A stretch of DNA of 64,000 nt from Sorex araneus (Eukaryota; Chordata; Mammalia; Eulipotyphla; Soricidae): the NCBI RefSeq assembly GCF_027595985.1, contig NC_073313.1:81260494-81324493 (forward strand), read 5' to 3'. Under the pieces are notes generated by a model. That model was not told where the DNA came from and did not search any database. It saw nothing but the letters and a program-made list of their open reading frames with translations. Each line of letters starts with the position of its first letter. Position 1 is the stretch's first letter. The position numbers and the translations under genes were made by a program. This document shows, in pieces, positions 10,053-21,089 of this stretch.

Positions 10053-10217
10053 AGGGGCCCGAGTGATAGAACAGTAGGTTGGGCACTTGACTTGCATGCA
10101 GCTGATCTGGATTCAATCCCCGGAACCTCATATGGTCCCCCAAACTCACCAGGAGTGATCCCTAAGCACAGAGTCAGGAGAAAGCCTTGAACATCGCTGG
10201 TTGTGACCCCAAAACCA
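10053..10217 (+). mobile_element. SOR-type SINE
   Basis: Full-length older-subfamily copy ('gtgatccctaagcacagagt'). Confidence 0.85.
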
Positions 10218-10305
10218 GTAAAAAGGTCCTAGAGAACTTTATGTGTCAGAAACCACTACATGTTAGTTATAAAGTAACATATTTTTTATTTAAAAATTAT
10301 TTTTA

Positions 10306-10470
10306 GGGGCTGGAGCAATAGTCCAGTGGGGAGGACGTTTGCCTTGCACGCGGCCGACCCGGGTTTGATCTCCGGTATCCCATGTAGTCCCCCAGCACTG
10401 CCAGGAGTGATTCCTGAGTGCAGAGCAAGGAGTAACCCCTGATAATCTCTGGGTATGACCCCCCAAAAAT
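10306..10470 (+). mobile_element. SOR-type SINE
   Basis: Full length, with a well-preserved head 'ggggctggagcaatagtcca'. Confidence 0.9.
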
Positions 10471-10570
10471 ACTACATTCAATAGTCCAACACAAATCCCA
10501 CCACCAGTACACTTTCCCACCACCATTATTTCCAATTTTCCCAGCCACCCCTCAAGCCTGCCCCTTTAGC
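10471..10570 (-). mobile_element. L1 3' UTR fragment
   Basis: 'ccaccagtacactttcccac' matches the reverse complement of the L1 3' UTR. Confidence 0.55.
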
Positions 10571-10647
10571 AGGTCCGGAATAAGTTATCTTATATTGCTT
10601 AGATTAACATTTAAGCTATTTTAACTTAAAAAAATTGCTGCATAGAG

Positions 10648-10828
10648 GGGCCAGAGTGATAGTGCAGTGGGTAACGCACTTGCCTTGCATGTGGCCAACC
10701 CTGGTTCCATCCCTGGTATCCCATATGGTTCCCCAAAGCACCACCATAAATGATTTTCTGAATGTACAGACAAAAGCAGTGATTTCTGGAGCATTCCCAG
10801 TGTGGCCCAAAAACAAACAAGGAAAAGT
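10648..10828 (+). mobile_element. SOR-type SINE, altered body
   Basis: Normal head and B box; the middle (about 10741-10790) is diverged before 'cccagtgtggcccaaaaaca'. Confidence 0.75.
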
Positions 10829-10854
10829 ATGAACTTGAAAGTTAGTGCATAGGT

Positions 10855-11026
10855 GGGGCTGGAGTGATAGCACAGCGGGCAGGATGTTTGCCTTGCACGC
10901 AGCCGACCCGGGTTTGAATCCCAGCATCCCATATGGTCCCCCGAGCACTGCCAGGGGTGGTTCCTGAGTGCACAGCCAGGAGTAATCCCTGTGCATCACC
11001 AGGTGCGACCCAAAAAGCAAAAAAAA
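10855..11026 (+). mobile_element. SOR-type SINE with TSD
   Basis: Flanked by AAAGTTAGTGCATAGGT before 10855 and again right after the A-tail (about 11027-11042). Confidence 0.95.
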
Positions 11027-11125
11027 AAGTTAGTGCATAGGTTTCATCACATGGAGATACTGTAAGAAAACTGTTTCCTTTGGATGGCCAGTTCAGCTAT
11101 TTTCAGTACTTTGTTATTTATTGTA

Positions 11126-11200
11126 ATTCCGGGGTTTGAACCCAGGATTCCTGGATGCAGAGCCTGTGCTCCAGACATTTGAGCATCAATCTAGCCCTGT
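11126..11200 (-). mobile_element. SINE fragment
   Basis: 'ttccggggtttgaacccagg' and 'gcatcaatctagccc' resemble the head of a reverse SINE. Confidence 0.45.
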
Positions 11201-11345
11201 TCTCAGAATTTTGTTGCAGACACTTCTACAGTAAACATCCATGTACATCCTAAATCATGAAACTGATGTGCATAGATTCTTAGAAGTGGAATTAAGGGGT
11301 CAGAGGACGCATTCTATTTTCTGGAAGTACGCAATGAATGTGTAG
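11201..11345 (-). mobile_element. Old L1 3'-region fragment
   Basis: 'cagtaaacatccatgtacat' and 'agattcttagaagtggaatt' match the reverse complement of old mammalian L1 3' sequence. Confidence 0.5.
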
Positions 11346-11594
11346 TACTTTCATAACCAGAAAACTATAAACATTAAAAGAATTGTTCACTGTAGGGTGA
11401 ACATCTTGTTTTTATAGTATTTTGGAGGATGGTTGATGCAAAGGGCTAACCTTTTGGATTCCATGCAAGTCAGAGGGAAAGGGCTGGGCCTAAATAGATC
11501 ATGGTGACTTGTCATGACTTGTCAACTGTGAAGAGTCTCTGCTGCCTCGGAGAGGAAGTTGGCAGGAACTTGCTTTTTTCAAAACTTTGGAAGC

Positions 11595-11790
11595 AGAGGC
11601 CAAGGGCAGTAGAGAGACAGATAGTTCCTGATAAATGTTTTTTGCCTTGCAATCAATTACATTAGCCGCGATGTCCGCAACTTGCTGGCACTGCGTATAT
11701 GCCCCCCGAGTACCGCCAGGGGTCGCTCCTGAGCACAGGGTCGGGAATAGCCTGGAGCATCCATCGCAGGCTGCTGCTCAGCCCCCTCCC
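11595..11790 (+). mobile_element. Degenerate SOR-type SINE
   Basis: 'ccccgagtaccgccaggggt' and 'cctgagcacagggtcgggaa' are recognisable; the head is disrupted. Confidence 0.5.
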
Positions 11791-12347
11791 CCGTTTGTTT
11801 TTTGATTCCCCTTCTCCATCTTGGATTGCTGTGATGACTGGAGGTAGCACACACTTGGTTGCAATGCTCCCACACTTAGTTGGGGGTGCTCATGGGTGGG
11901 TCAGCAGGGGGTTCCAAATAGTAGAGCCTCTTGGGCACATGGGTGAGGCAGAGGATCAAGCGCTTAGCTTCACTGGCTCAGGCTTACAAGGCACTTTTTT
12001 TTTCTTTCCTGCAAAGAGCAAATCTTCGTCCCAACCTGAGTCCGTGGTTCCCCAAGAAATCAGGTGGTGGGGTTCAACTTCCGCGCCGAGAAAACCAAGT
12101 GAACATCAGATGTGACCTGATGGCCACCTGGTGTGGCTGTGGGGATGGAGTGGGGGAGGCTTTGGTCCATGCCAGGGCCTCATGGAAGACTTTATCAGTC
12201 CTAGTCTTCCCAGCTGGCTCTCAGTGTGGCACAGGTGGACCTGAAGAAAGTGGCTTCTCTCTCCTCCCCACCTCTCGGTAAGCCACTCATGGGATCCACC
12301 GACATCACTTTTGGGTTATGGCAGAGTTTGTCAATGACCATGCTCAT
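11791..12347. other. No gene; unique sequence
   Basis: Moderately GC-rich. Short open frames have no recognisable domain. Confidence 0.45.
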
Positions 12348-12350
12348 TTT

Positions 12351-12519
12351 TTTCCTTTTTGGGTCACACCCAGCGTTGCACAGGGGTTATTCCTGGCTCA
12401 TGCACTCAGGAATTACTCCTAGCAGTGCTCGGGGGACCATATGGGATGCTGGGAATTAAACTTAGGGTTGGCCGCGTGCAAGGCAAATGCCCTACCTGCT
12501 GTGCTATCGCTACAGCCCC
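12351..12519 (-). mobile_element. SOR-type SINE with TSD
   Basis: Duplication ATGACCATGCTCATT before the tail and ATGACCGTGCTCTT after the head (two differences), so a moderately old insertion. Confidence 0.9.
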
Positions 12520-12817
12520 CATGACCGTGCTCTTAACTTATAAGTTTTATGGAGGTTTCCTTTTTCGATGCCAGTGTAGCTTACAGCTTACGAGCTTTTT
12601 GATGCTTGAGTAGCTTATGGCTTGTCCTGGGTTCCTCCAAGTCCCCTGCTGGGACCCTCCTTTCGGGGTGTTAGGAACTAAGGGCAACTGAGGCTTAAGT
12701 TCAGTCAATATAATGGATGCCCAGGAGTAAGTATTATTCAGAGTCAGTTAACTCCCATGTTACAGAAGCATAGCATTATCTGTCTTCCCATGTCTATACA
12801 AAATGGACATTGCTCCG

Positions 12818-12988
12818 GGCTGGAGCAATAGCTCAACGGGTAGGGCGTTTGTCTTGCACGCGGCTGACCCAGGTTCAATTCCCAGCATCCCATATGGTCC
12901 CCCGAGCACCTTCAGGGGTGATTCCTGAGTGTAGAGCCAGGAGTGACCCCTGTGCATCGCCGGGTGTGACCCAAAAAGAAAAAAAAAA
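12818..12988 (+). mobile_element. SOR-type SINE with TSD
   Basis: ACAAAATGGACATTGCTC flanks both sides exactly. Confidence 0.95.
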
Positions 12989-13299
12989 ACAAAATGGACA
13001 TTGCTCTAAAGTAAACGATTCAGGGCATAAAGGAAAGAGAAAAGCAATATTTCACTTGCATATACAAAATCCAGGGTCCTCAGAAGAATCTGACTTTACA
13101 AATCACAGGGTCTGACTGGGGGACATGAGCGATTAACAGATAGATAGGGGAAGCAGAGCACAAATGAGAAATTAAAGATGAATGGGAGTGCCTCGGGAGC
13201 ATGGTGATGGGTGTTACTCAATAAACCTAAGCTCCTGCAGAGGAGAAAGGACAAACCAATGTTATCCAACAGAGCAGGACTGGGGTGGGGGTGGAGGGT

Positions 13300-13460
13300 T
13301 GTTTTGTTTTTGTTTTGTTTTGGGGGGAACCACACCTGGCAGTTCTCAGAGATCACTCCTGGCAGTACTGGGGAAACCATAGGGGGTGCCGATGATGGAA
13401 CCAGGGTCAGCCATGTATAAGGCAAATGCCCTCCCCATTGTGCTATGGCTCAGTCCCCAT
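13300..13460 (-). mobile_element. Diverged SOR-type SINE
   Basis: 'ggaaccacacctggcagttc' to 'gctatggctcagtcccca'; T-rich tail 'gttttgtttttgttttgttt'. Confidence 0.75.
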
Positions 13461-13679
13461 GGCCTGGTGGATCTGATTTCAAACAACTCTGGGATGAGGT
13501 GGAGTAGGGGCAGCTGTCTCTAGTCACCTGAACACTCTAAGCCTAGAGCAGTTATGCCAGAACAATCATGTCTTCAGAGGTACCAAGGACAAATGAGCTG
13601 ATCTCCCACTGGATGAGCTCAACTATTTCTCACTATCCAGTGAGTAAGATTTCAAAACATACAACATATAGGACAGCAA

Positions 13680-13830
13680 TAGGCCACAATGATAGGACAA
13701 AAAAGAGGGTGATTGCCTTGTATATGGACGACCCAGGTTCAATCCTGGCACCCCAGATGGTCTCCTGAGCACCTCCAGGAGTGATCCCTGAGCACTTGGT
13801 GTAGCCCAAAACAACAACAATAACAACAAA
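13680..13830 (+). mobile_element. Diverged SOR-type SINE
   Basis: B box 'caggttcaatcct'; tail (AAC)n 'acaacaacaataacaacaaa'. Confidence 0.75.
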
Positions 13831-13909
13831 ACATTTCATTTAACCCAATCTACCCCAAATATCATGTGAATATGCAATCAATACAAAAATGATTAATGCA
13901 AACCTTGCA

Positions 13910-14053
13910 TTCTTTTGTTTGTTTGCTTTGGGGCCATACCTGGCATGGCTCATTGCTTCCTCCTGGCTCTGCACTCAGGGATCACTTCTAGTGGTGTCAG
14001 GAATTGAATTGAATTACAAGGCACTTTTGCAACTGAGCTATCCCCAGGCCCTG
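13910..14053 (-). mobile_element. Diverged SOR-type SINE
   Basis: 'ggggccatacctggcatggc' and 'tgcactcagggatcacttct'; the head is partly lost. Confidence 0.65.
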
Positions 14054-14076
14054 AGGAATCTGCCTTAGTTTGCATT

Positions 14077-14078
14077 TA

Positions 14079-14124
<46 letters not shown>

Positions 14125-14126
14125 TG
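14077..14126 (+). repeat. (TTA)n microsatellite
   Basis: About 50 bp of uninterrupted trinucleotide repeat; likely polymorphic. Confidence 0.95.
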
Positions 14127-14290
14127 GGGGATCTCTCAAGCCATGCTCATGGGACCCTAGGATTATCCAGGCCATCACATCAGTACTAAGGGTCTTCAGG
14201 ACTCTTCAGGACAGCACCCAGTGATTCTTCAGGGGACCGGAGATACCAGAGATCAGGGGTATGCAAATTAAGCGCCTTAACCACTGACTC
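14127..14290 (-). mobile_element. Degenerate SINE-like copy
   Basis: 'gtgattcttcaggggaccgg' and 'gccttaaccactgac' suggest a rearranged reverse SINE. The (TTA)n sits at its tail side. Confidence 0.4.
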
Positions 14291-14380
14291 CCAAGAAACT
14301 GCTTCATAGAAGACAATTCCGTTTCCTTTAAATAAATCTTATTTATATTTTCATATTTTAATGAAATATTTAATATATAT

Positions 14381-14518
14381 GTTTTGGGGCCACACCTTAC
14401 TGTACTCAGTGACTACTCCTGGCTCTGTGCTCAGGGATCACACCTGACCATGCTTGGGGAACCACATGGGTTGTGAGGGCTTGAAATGCCCTCCCCACTG
14501 CACTATCTCTCCAGCTCC
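14381..14518 (-). mobile_element. Diverged SOR-type SINE
   Basis: 'tggctctgtgctcagggatc' to 'cactatctctccagctcc'; deleted around the B box. Confidence 0.75.
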
Positions 14519-14688
14519 TAAACATAATTTTAAGGCATTCACCAAACCTATCATCCTAAAAGCTAGGCTAATAAATGGAATGACTATCAGCTATGGTTAC
14601 AAAACTTCACTTTGTTTGACATTGAGTGAGATTTGGTTCAAGTCTCAATTTCTCAACTAGATTCTAATTATTAAAAGGCTAAAAGGGG

Positions 14689-14860
14689 GGCTGGAGCAAT
14701 AGCACAGCGGGTAGGGCGTTTGCCTTGCACGCAGCCGACCCGGGTTCGATTCTTAGCATCCCATATGGTCCCCCGAGCGCTGCCAGGAGTAATTCCTGAG
14801 TGCACGAGCCAGGAGTAACCCCTGTGCATCACTGGGTGTGACCCAAAAACCAAAAAAACA
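14689..14860 (+). mobile_element. SOR-type SINE with TSD
   Basis: Young copy with perfect A and B boxes. AAAAGGCTAAAAGG lies on both sides. Carries the 'gtgcacgagcc' two-base-longer body variant. Confidence 0.95.
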
Positions 14861-14904
14861 AAAGGCTAAAAGGACCACATTATTGGCTTTTGTGGTTTAA
14901 AAAA

Positions 14905-15059
14905 AATCTGGTTTGGGGCCACATCCCAGAAGTGCTCCGTTATTGCTCTAAGCTCTCTGCTCAGTGATCTCTCCTTGAGAAGTTCCAGGCAACCATGGAA
15001 TCAAACCTGGGCTTCCTGCATGCAAAACATGTGCTCAGCCCACAGAGTTATTCCCCCTT
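14905..15059 (-). mobile_element. Diverged SOR-type SINE
   Basis: 'tggtttggggccacatccca' with 'ttcctgcatgcaaaacatgt'. Confidence 0.65.
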
Positions 15060-15221
15060 ACCAAAATACCCAAATTATAGTGGCCCAGCATGAAACTTGA
15101 GGCCCAGAATATTATAATTACTTGCATTTAGATATGATAGAGAATGAGAAAAAAATAACACAAAAATTCTCCTTTTTGGGTGCAGAGAGCTGGAAGTGTG
15201 AAGGGCTGGAGCTCATAACTC

Positions 15222-15353
15222 AATTTTGTTTTGTTTTCGGGTGGTACTCAGGGCTTACTCTTAACTTCTGGTGCAGCTCAGGGGACTGACTATAAGGGGA
15301 GCCAGGGATTGAACTTGGGTTACCCTGCCCATTGTACTATCTTTCCAACCCCC
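15222..15353 (-). mobile_element. Diverged SOR-type SINE
   Basis: 'gcccattgtactatctttcc' marks the head; the body is shortened. Confidence 0.65.
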
Positions 15354-15354
15354 A

Positions 15355-15465
15355 GGAGCTCATTGCTTTGCATGCCAGAGGCCTGAATTTAATCCTACAT
15401 GGTCCCCAGAGCACCACGAGCTATGGTCCAGTCTCTGCAGGTGTGATGCTGGGGAAAAAAAGTGG
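15355..15465 (+). mobile_element. SOR-type SINE fragment
   Basis: 'ttgctttgcatgccagaggc' and 'atggtccccagagcaccac'. It lies directly against the reverse copy at 15222-15353. Confidence 0.5.
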
Positions 15466-15898
15466 AAAAGAAATTTCCATCATGTGCCTAGAGCAAAGGC
15501 AGAAAATACTGTGGAATTGGGCAGCTGGTTTGCAAGGCAGAGACAGATGAAGTTAGTGGGACGTTCCTAAGGCCATTGGAGATGGACTGATAAGAGTGGA
15601 ACATAAACATTTCAAAAAATCTTCACTGACCTCGACACTCTCAGACAGCTAGAAACTAAGCTCACTGATAGCATCATACACGATAAGACCCAAAAGAACA
15701 GCGGCCAGATGGTGGTGCGTAATCAGCAGAAGCCAGAAGATTGCAATGATTATAATTGGACAATGTTCACATGGCAACCTAGGAACCTGACCCGCGGAGT
15801 TACATAGAAGGTTCAGAGACTAGACCATCCCCAGGGGCAAAACTTCTGGCAGCGGAAGAAGAGGATTGTTCCAGTTGTAATAACAGAAAAAAAAGTCT
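15466..15898. other. No gene; unique sequence
   Basis: No recognised repeat or exon. Confidence 0.45.
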
Positions 15899-16073
15899 GG
15901 GGTCCGGAGAGATAGTGCAGTGGGTAGAGCACTTTCCTTGCATGAAGCCGACTGAGATTCAACCCCAGCACCCCTTCAGTTCCCTTTAGTACTGCCAGGA
16001 GTGATCCCTGAACTCAGAGCCAGTAATAAGCCCTGAGCACCGCCAGATGTGGCCTCCAAACAACAGCAAAAAA
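15899..16073 (+). mobile_element. SOR-type SINE
   Basis: Full-length older-subfamily copy ending 'caaacaacagcaaaaaagaa'. Confidence 0.85.
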
Positions 16074-16436
16074 GAAGACAAAAGCATGAGAGGTCAAGAG
16101 CAATTTCTGGACCTGAGCAAGGTTTCAAAACCCAGAACTCAATGGCTGGACTAGGGTGACTGGTGCTAGGAGAAAGGACCTGAAATGTCACAGCACATGT
16201 ACCGTGTAGTGCTTCTCTTTTTGCCCTCCGCTGAGCCATCTTGGCCCTCTATTGGGGACTGGCATAGGAGAAAGGCTTACTGGAGAGAAAGTGGGTGCTG
16301 ACATAGAAACCCAGATACCCAAAACTCCTCGTGGTCCCTGATAAAGTGAGAACATGGGAGGACAAGTTAGCAGATGAAATTTTGACCACAATTGAGCTCC
16401 CAAAAAAGGTCCACAGGGTTTAAAAGCTCAGTGGTT
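16074..16436. other. No gene seen
   Basis: Short frames on both strands lack domain features. Confidence 0.45.
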
Positions 16437-16560
16437 GGGCTGGAGCAATAGTACAGCGACAGGGTATTTGCCTTGCACATGACCTACCCGGGTTTGATCT
16501 ATGGCACTACATATGGTCCCCCACACCCACTAGGAGGGATCCCTGAGCACAGAAAATGGT
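16437..16560 (+). mobile_element. 3'-truncated SOR-type SINE
   Basis: Good head 'ggctggagcaatagtacagc'; the sequence stops after 'gggatccctgagcacagaaa'. Confidence 0.75.
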
Positions 16561-16666
16561 GTCAAATTCAGAAGACTAGCTTTCCCACGGGGGTGGGGGT
16601 CAAGGACTATGGTTCAATGAACTATCGTTCAAGGACTATGAACCAGGACTACGAAACCCTAGTCTT

Positions 16667-16845
16667 TTTTTTTTTTTTTTGCTTTTTGGGTCACACCCGG
16701 CAATGCACAGGGGTTACTCCTGGCTCTGCACTCAGGAATTACTCCTGGCGGTGCTCAGGGGACCATATGGGATGCTGGGAATCGAACCCGGGTCGGCCGC
16801 GTGCAAGGCAAACGCCCTACCCGCTGTGCTATTGCTCCAGTCCCC
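16667..16845 (-). mobile_element. SOR-type SINE with TSD
   Basis: Close to consensus. GAAACCCTAGTCTT before and GAAAGCCTAGTCTT after (one difference). Confidence 0.95.
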
Positions 16846-17049
16846 GAAAGCCTAGTCTTATTCTATACCACACCATCCATCAGCCACTGGTCTGCAGAAA
16901 AAATGGCTCAGCCAGCTGAAGGCACAACTGAAGCCCCCGTGTTGGTGACAATATTCAAGAGAATGGAGTGCCATCTTCCAGGATGTGATAGCTGCTGCTA
17001 CAAATCAAAGATTTTCACTCATTACCATGTTCCGTTTGTTGTGGCAGTA

Positions 17050-17200
17050 GTGCTAGGGGTGCACACCTGGTTGTGGTATCGGAAAGCACACTGGTAGTGC
17101 CACCGATGGCATTTGACAATATGGCACTGTGCAAGGGGTCAAAATCAGGGTCTTCCACATGCATGGCAGATGCTCTACCATGGAGTCATAGCCCTGGACC
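17050..17200 (-). mobile_element. Degenerate SINE-like copy
   Basis: 'ggtgcacacctggttgtggt' and 'gatgctctaccatggagtca' suggest an old reverse tRNA-derived SINE. Confidence 0.4.
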
Positions 17201-17211
17201 CAGCACTATAC

Positions 17212-17393
17212 ATTTTTTTGTTGTTGTTTGGTTTGGAGGCCACACCTGGCAGTACTCAGGGCTGACTCCTAGATCTGCACTCAGAAATCGTTCCTGGTGG
17301 GCTCATGGGATCATATGGGGTTCCGGAAATTCAGCCCAAGTCGGCTTCCTTCAAGGCAAGTGCCCTCCCTGCTGTACTATCTCACCAGCTCCT
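17212..17393 (-). mobile_element. Diverged SOR-type SINE
   Basis: Full length, 'ggaggccacacctggcagta' to 'gtactatctcaccagctcct'. Confidence 0.8.
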
Positions 17394-17449
17394 CAGAGTT
17401 ATATTCTTAATTGAGAGAAGAACATGGCTAAGTAATCAAGGGGTGATAA

Positions 17450-17557
17450 CCAGAGTGATTCCAATAACCAGTGACATCCCCCAATCTCCTCAAGGGTGAT
17501 CCCTGAGTGCAGAGCTGGGAATGAGCCCTGAGCACTGCAGGGTGTTGCCAAAAATGA
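17450..17557 (+). mobile_element. 5'-truncated SOR-type SINE
   Basis: Only the body and end 'gatccctgagtgcagagctg' remain. Confidence 0.6.
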
Positions 17558-17559
17558 AC

Positions 17560-18160
17560 CCAAAATTTTGTATTCTCTACTATGCAGCTGTTAGGAGAGA
17601 TGAAGTCATGAAATTTGCTTCTAAATGGATAGACATGGAAAGTATCATGCTAAGGGAAATGAGTCAGAAAGGGAGGGACAGACATAGAAGGACTGCACTC
17701 ATTCATGGAGTACAGAATAACATCACATGAGGCTGACACCCAAGGACAGTAGATACAAGGGCCAGGAGGATTGCCCCATAGCTGGAAACTGCTTCATGAG
17801 CGGAGGGGAGAAGGCAGATGGAATAGAGAAGGGATCACTAAGAAAATGATGGCTGGCGGAACCAGTTGGGATGGGAGATGCGTGCCAAAAGTAGATAATG
17901 AACCAAACATGATGACCTCTCAGTGTCTGTGTTGCAAGCTATAATGCCCAAAAGGAGAGAGAGAGTATGGGGAATACTGTCTGCCATGGAGGCAGGGGGA
18001 TTGGAAAAAGGGTGGGGTATACCCAGGATATTTGTGTTGGGGAATGTGCACTGGTGGAGGGATGGGTGTTTGATCATTGTGTGATTGTAACCCAAACATG
18101 AAAGCTTGTAACTATCTCATGGTGATTCGATAAAATAAAATAAATTAAAAAATAAAAACA
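17560..18160 (+). mobile_element. L1 3' end
   Basis: Starts in the conserved L1 segment 'gtcatgaaatttgcttctaa ... atcatgctaagggaaatgag' and continues through the full 3' UTR to an A-rich tail at about 18130-18160. Its last 400 bp are nearly the same as 3028-3440. Confidence 0.85.
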
Positions 18161-18199
18161 AAAAACTATGCCAGAGATATAAAAAAAATTTGTATTCTC

Positions 18200-18783
18200 A
18201 GTTTGATTCCAATAACCATTGCTTCCACTGAGTCATTGAGGGACTGCGGTAGGCCTGTAATGTGGCAACTTGCCTACACTGAACTACATTTCCCAGAATT
18301 CCTTTAGCCATGTGTTGTTTGACAGATTTGGAGGGCCCCGTAGAAAAGGGCAGCTATGCTGGACATTTAGTGCAAAAGCATCGGATAGAACTACAGCTCA
18401 CGTGTATTGTTATTTACCACTTGGCTGGGCTCAGCATTGTGAGGCAACAAATGGGCCTGGGATTGAAGCTCTCCCCACCACTCCACCAACCTGCAGCTTC
18501 TTTAGGGTCAGGTGTATGTGTAGGGCTGGGCCCAACGTCCCGGCTTCTCCTGCAGGATAGTCACATCTTCAAAGCTGGAGGCAATGAGAAACTGACACAA
18601 ATCATCTTCCTGGGCTCCAACTTGAGCTACTAGATCCTCCTCTGTTCTTCTTCTCCCTGATTGGTGCTCACTGCCCCCTCCTAACTGCCCTTAGGCCCCA
18701 CGCTACAGTACTAGAAGGGGAGGTTGCAGAGATGATTTTACCGGGCCCTATAATTAAGTAAGGTGAAATATCTGATGTGTATT
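18200..18783. other. No gene; unique or ancient repeat
   Basis: Contains 'actacatttcccagaattc' at 18283-18301, close to the ZNF143/THAP11 site. Motifs of this kind occur both in promoters and in old LTR or DNA transposons. No convincing exon. Confidence 0.4.
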
Positions 18784-18960
18784 TATTTTTGTTTTGATTT
18801 GAGGGCCACATCTGCCAATGCTCAGGGGTTACTCCTGGCTCTCTACACAGGAATTATTCCTAGTGGTGCTTGGGGGACTATAAGAGATACTGAGTATTGA
18901 ACCTGGGTTGGCCGCTTGCAAGGCAAATGTCCTAGCTATTATACTATCACTCTGGACCCC
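18784..18960 (-). mobile_element. SOR-type SINE
   Basis: Full length, diverged, 'ctatcactctggacccc' at the head end. Confidence 0.85.
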
Positions 18961-19004
18961 TCTGATGTCTATTCAATAGCTAGCAAGGGGAGATATCAAA
19001 ACGA

Positions 19005-19370
19005 TATATGAAAGGCAGTTAGGATAGAGAAGGGACCAGTATGACAATAATAGCTGGAAATTCTCATTCTGGACAAGAACTGAGTGTTGAAAGTAGGTGA
19101 AGGGGTATACATGATAACCTTTCAATGAGAGAGAGGGAATGAAAGAGAGGGAGGGGAGAGAGAGAAGGAGAGAGAGAGAGAGAGAAAGAGAGAGAAAAGT
19201 GCCTGCCACAGAGGCATGGTGGAGGTGGCAGGAGGGAAACTGGGGATATTGGTGGTGGGAAATTTACACTGGTGAAAGGATGTGTTTGGGGACATTGTAT
19301 GACCTAAACACAATCATGAACAACCTTGTACTTGTGTATCTCTCTGTGATTCAATTAAACAAATAACAAA
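19005..19370 (+). mobile_element. L1 3' UTR with (GA)n
   Basis: 'caataatagctggaaattct' and 'tacactggtgaaaggatgtg'; GA-rich microsatellite at about 19130-19196. Confidence 0.8.
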
Positions 19371-19401
19371 AACCCTTTTAAAAAAACAAATTGAAATCTC
19401 T

Positions 19402-19546
19402 GGCAGCTGGAGAGATAGTGCACACGGCTTGTCTGGCTTCATTTCCAACACCACACCTGGTCCCCTGAGCACCACCAGGGACCACGCCTCCTGAGCACAG
19501 AGCCAAGAATAGCCCCTGAGCACTGGTAGGTGTGGTTCCAAAATGC
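19402..19546 (+). mobile_element. Diverged SOR-type SINE
   Basis: Head deleted between A and B boxes; body 'gtcccctgagcaccaccagg'. Confidence 0.7.
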
Positions 19547-19994
19547 AAACTCATCATAATCATCAAAAAAAAAGAAAATCTCCGATTCTCCTTGTGTGAT
19601 AGAATGTGGGCTAATAGAGCAACCTTGTGTTTCTCATCCTTGCAGTGCCAGGAGTGGATGAGCTTCTCTCCTGGGCACAGCCAGAATCCCAGCGCATTCT
19701 AATTGCCAGCAGCTGCGTGGACACGTTGCACCCCATGTGTTCAGGAACTAGCGGGCCGGAAGCAGCATCCCTGACTCAGCAGGACAAAGGGCCGCTGTCA
19801 CCAGTGGGAGATGGAAAATCTGCCTGGGGAATATCTTACCTCTTAGGTCTTGTGGTAGTGCTCTCCTGCAGAATAGTGACTGCAAGTGGCCAGGGAACAG
19901 CAGTCTTAGACAGGAAGGGGGCCCATGTTCCGTCGTGAAGGGACGAGGGTGGGAGTTAGGCCCAACCAGCAGAGAGCTGCAGCTTAAAGGTTCA
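19547..19994. other. No gene supported
   Basis: A 103-codon plus-strand frame (19627-19938) has no recognisable domain and is not flanked by convincing splice sites at both ends. Confidence 0.4.
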
Positions 19995-20195
19995 GAGACA
20001 TAGACAGAGAAAGAGAAGGAAGGAACGTGTCTGCCACAGAGACAGGCTGGGGGAGGGTGGCAGGAGGGAAACTGGGGGCATTGGTGGCGGGAAATGTACA
20101 CTGGTGGAGGGATGGGTGTTGGAACACTGTATGACTGAAACCCGACCATGATCAGCTTTGTAACTATCTCACGGTGGCTCAGAAATTTTTTTTAA
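19995..20195 (+). mobile_element. 5'-truncated L1 3' UTR
   Basis: 'tgtctgccacagagacaggc', 'ctggtggagggatgggtgtt' and the terminal 'ctatctcacggtggctcaga'. Confidence 0.8.
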
Positions 20196-20577
20196 AAGGG
20201 AGAGAGTGACTTGGAATGCATAGTAGACCAGAGACATGCTGAGTATCTCTTGCAACCCAAGGGAGAGAGTGGGGGGCTATATTAACCCCACAATTATCAC
20301 TTCCGTTTCCTCCTCTGGAGTAGATGCCCTGAAACGTTGAGGAAGGTGGCAGGGGTGAGTGCAGGGATGGACAGATGCAAGCACGCACATGCACACAAAG
20401 AAACACGCATGCATTTGCAGATGCACATGAGTGCACATGCATGCACACCCTGGTTTCCCAGGAGGAAGGACTGGCTGCTCAATGGTGGGGAATGTGCTTG
20501 ACCATCTGCAGCGGGCACTGCCTTCAGGCTCTGCCTTAAGTCCCGAGAGTCTCCCATATCTCAAGACTCTCTGGCTA
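20196..20577. other. No gene; CA/TGCA-rich patch
   Basis: Alternating purine-pyrimidine stretch at about 20370-20445 ('gcacatgcatgcacacc'). Otherwise unassigned. Confidence 0.5.
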
Positions 20578-20743
20578 GGGGCTGGAGCAATAGAACAGCG
20601 GGTAGGGTGTTTGCCTTGCATACGGCTAACCTAGGTTCCATCCCCAGCATCCCATATGGTCCCCTAAGCACCGCCAGGAGTAATTCCTGAGTGCAAAGCC
20701 AGGAGTAACCACTGTGTATCCCTGGGCGTGACCCATAAAAAAA
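20578..20743 (+). mobile_element. SOR-type SINE with TSD
   Basis: AAGACTCTCTGGCT before; AAGACTGTCTGGTT after. Confidence 0.92.
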
Positions 20744-21070
20744 AAGACTGTCTGGTTTGCCCAGGAGCACGGGTCTATCGATGGCCTTGAACAGGGGAAG
20801 AGACATCCAGCCTCATTGATGCTGATGGACAACACTCGAGCTCCCCGCCTGGTTTTGCCAAGGCTCTGTTCGGTTGCCATGGCAATGCAATTTCTGCGTA
20901 GTCCTGCTTTGTCCGCTTTTCCTTCACAAGGAGAGAGCCCAATCAACTTCTGGCACCCCGAGCTCTTAGCTCAGTGTCCTTCACCAGCTGGGCACACTCC
21001 CCATCTCACGCTTTTGCTCGAAACACCAGCTCTGCCCTGCTCTGTGGCAGGAATTAAAGGCTCTTTGCTC
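20744..21070. other. Unique sequence with X-box motif
   Basis: Non-repetitive, moderately GC-rich. Frames here join the following SINEs and are not genes. Confidence 0.5.
20873..20886. promoter_or_regulatory. RFX X-box-like palindrome
   Basis: GTTGCCATGGCAAT matches the symmetrical RFX consensus GTTGCCATGGCAAC except for the last base. Sequence match only; no adjacent gene start is visible. Confidence 0.45.
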
Positions 21071-21089
21071 TTGGCAATATATTTCTTTT

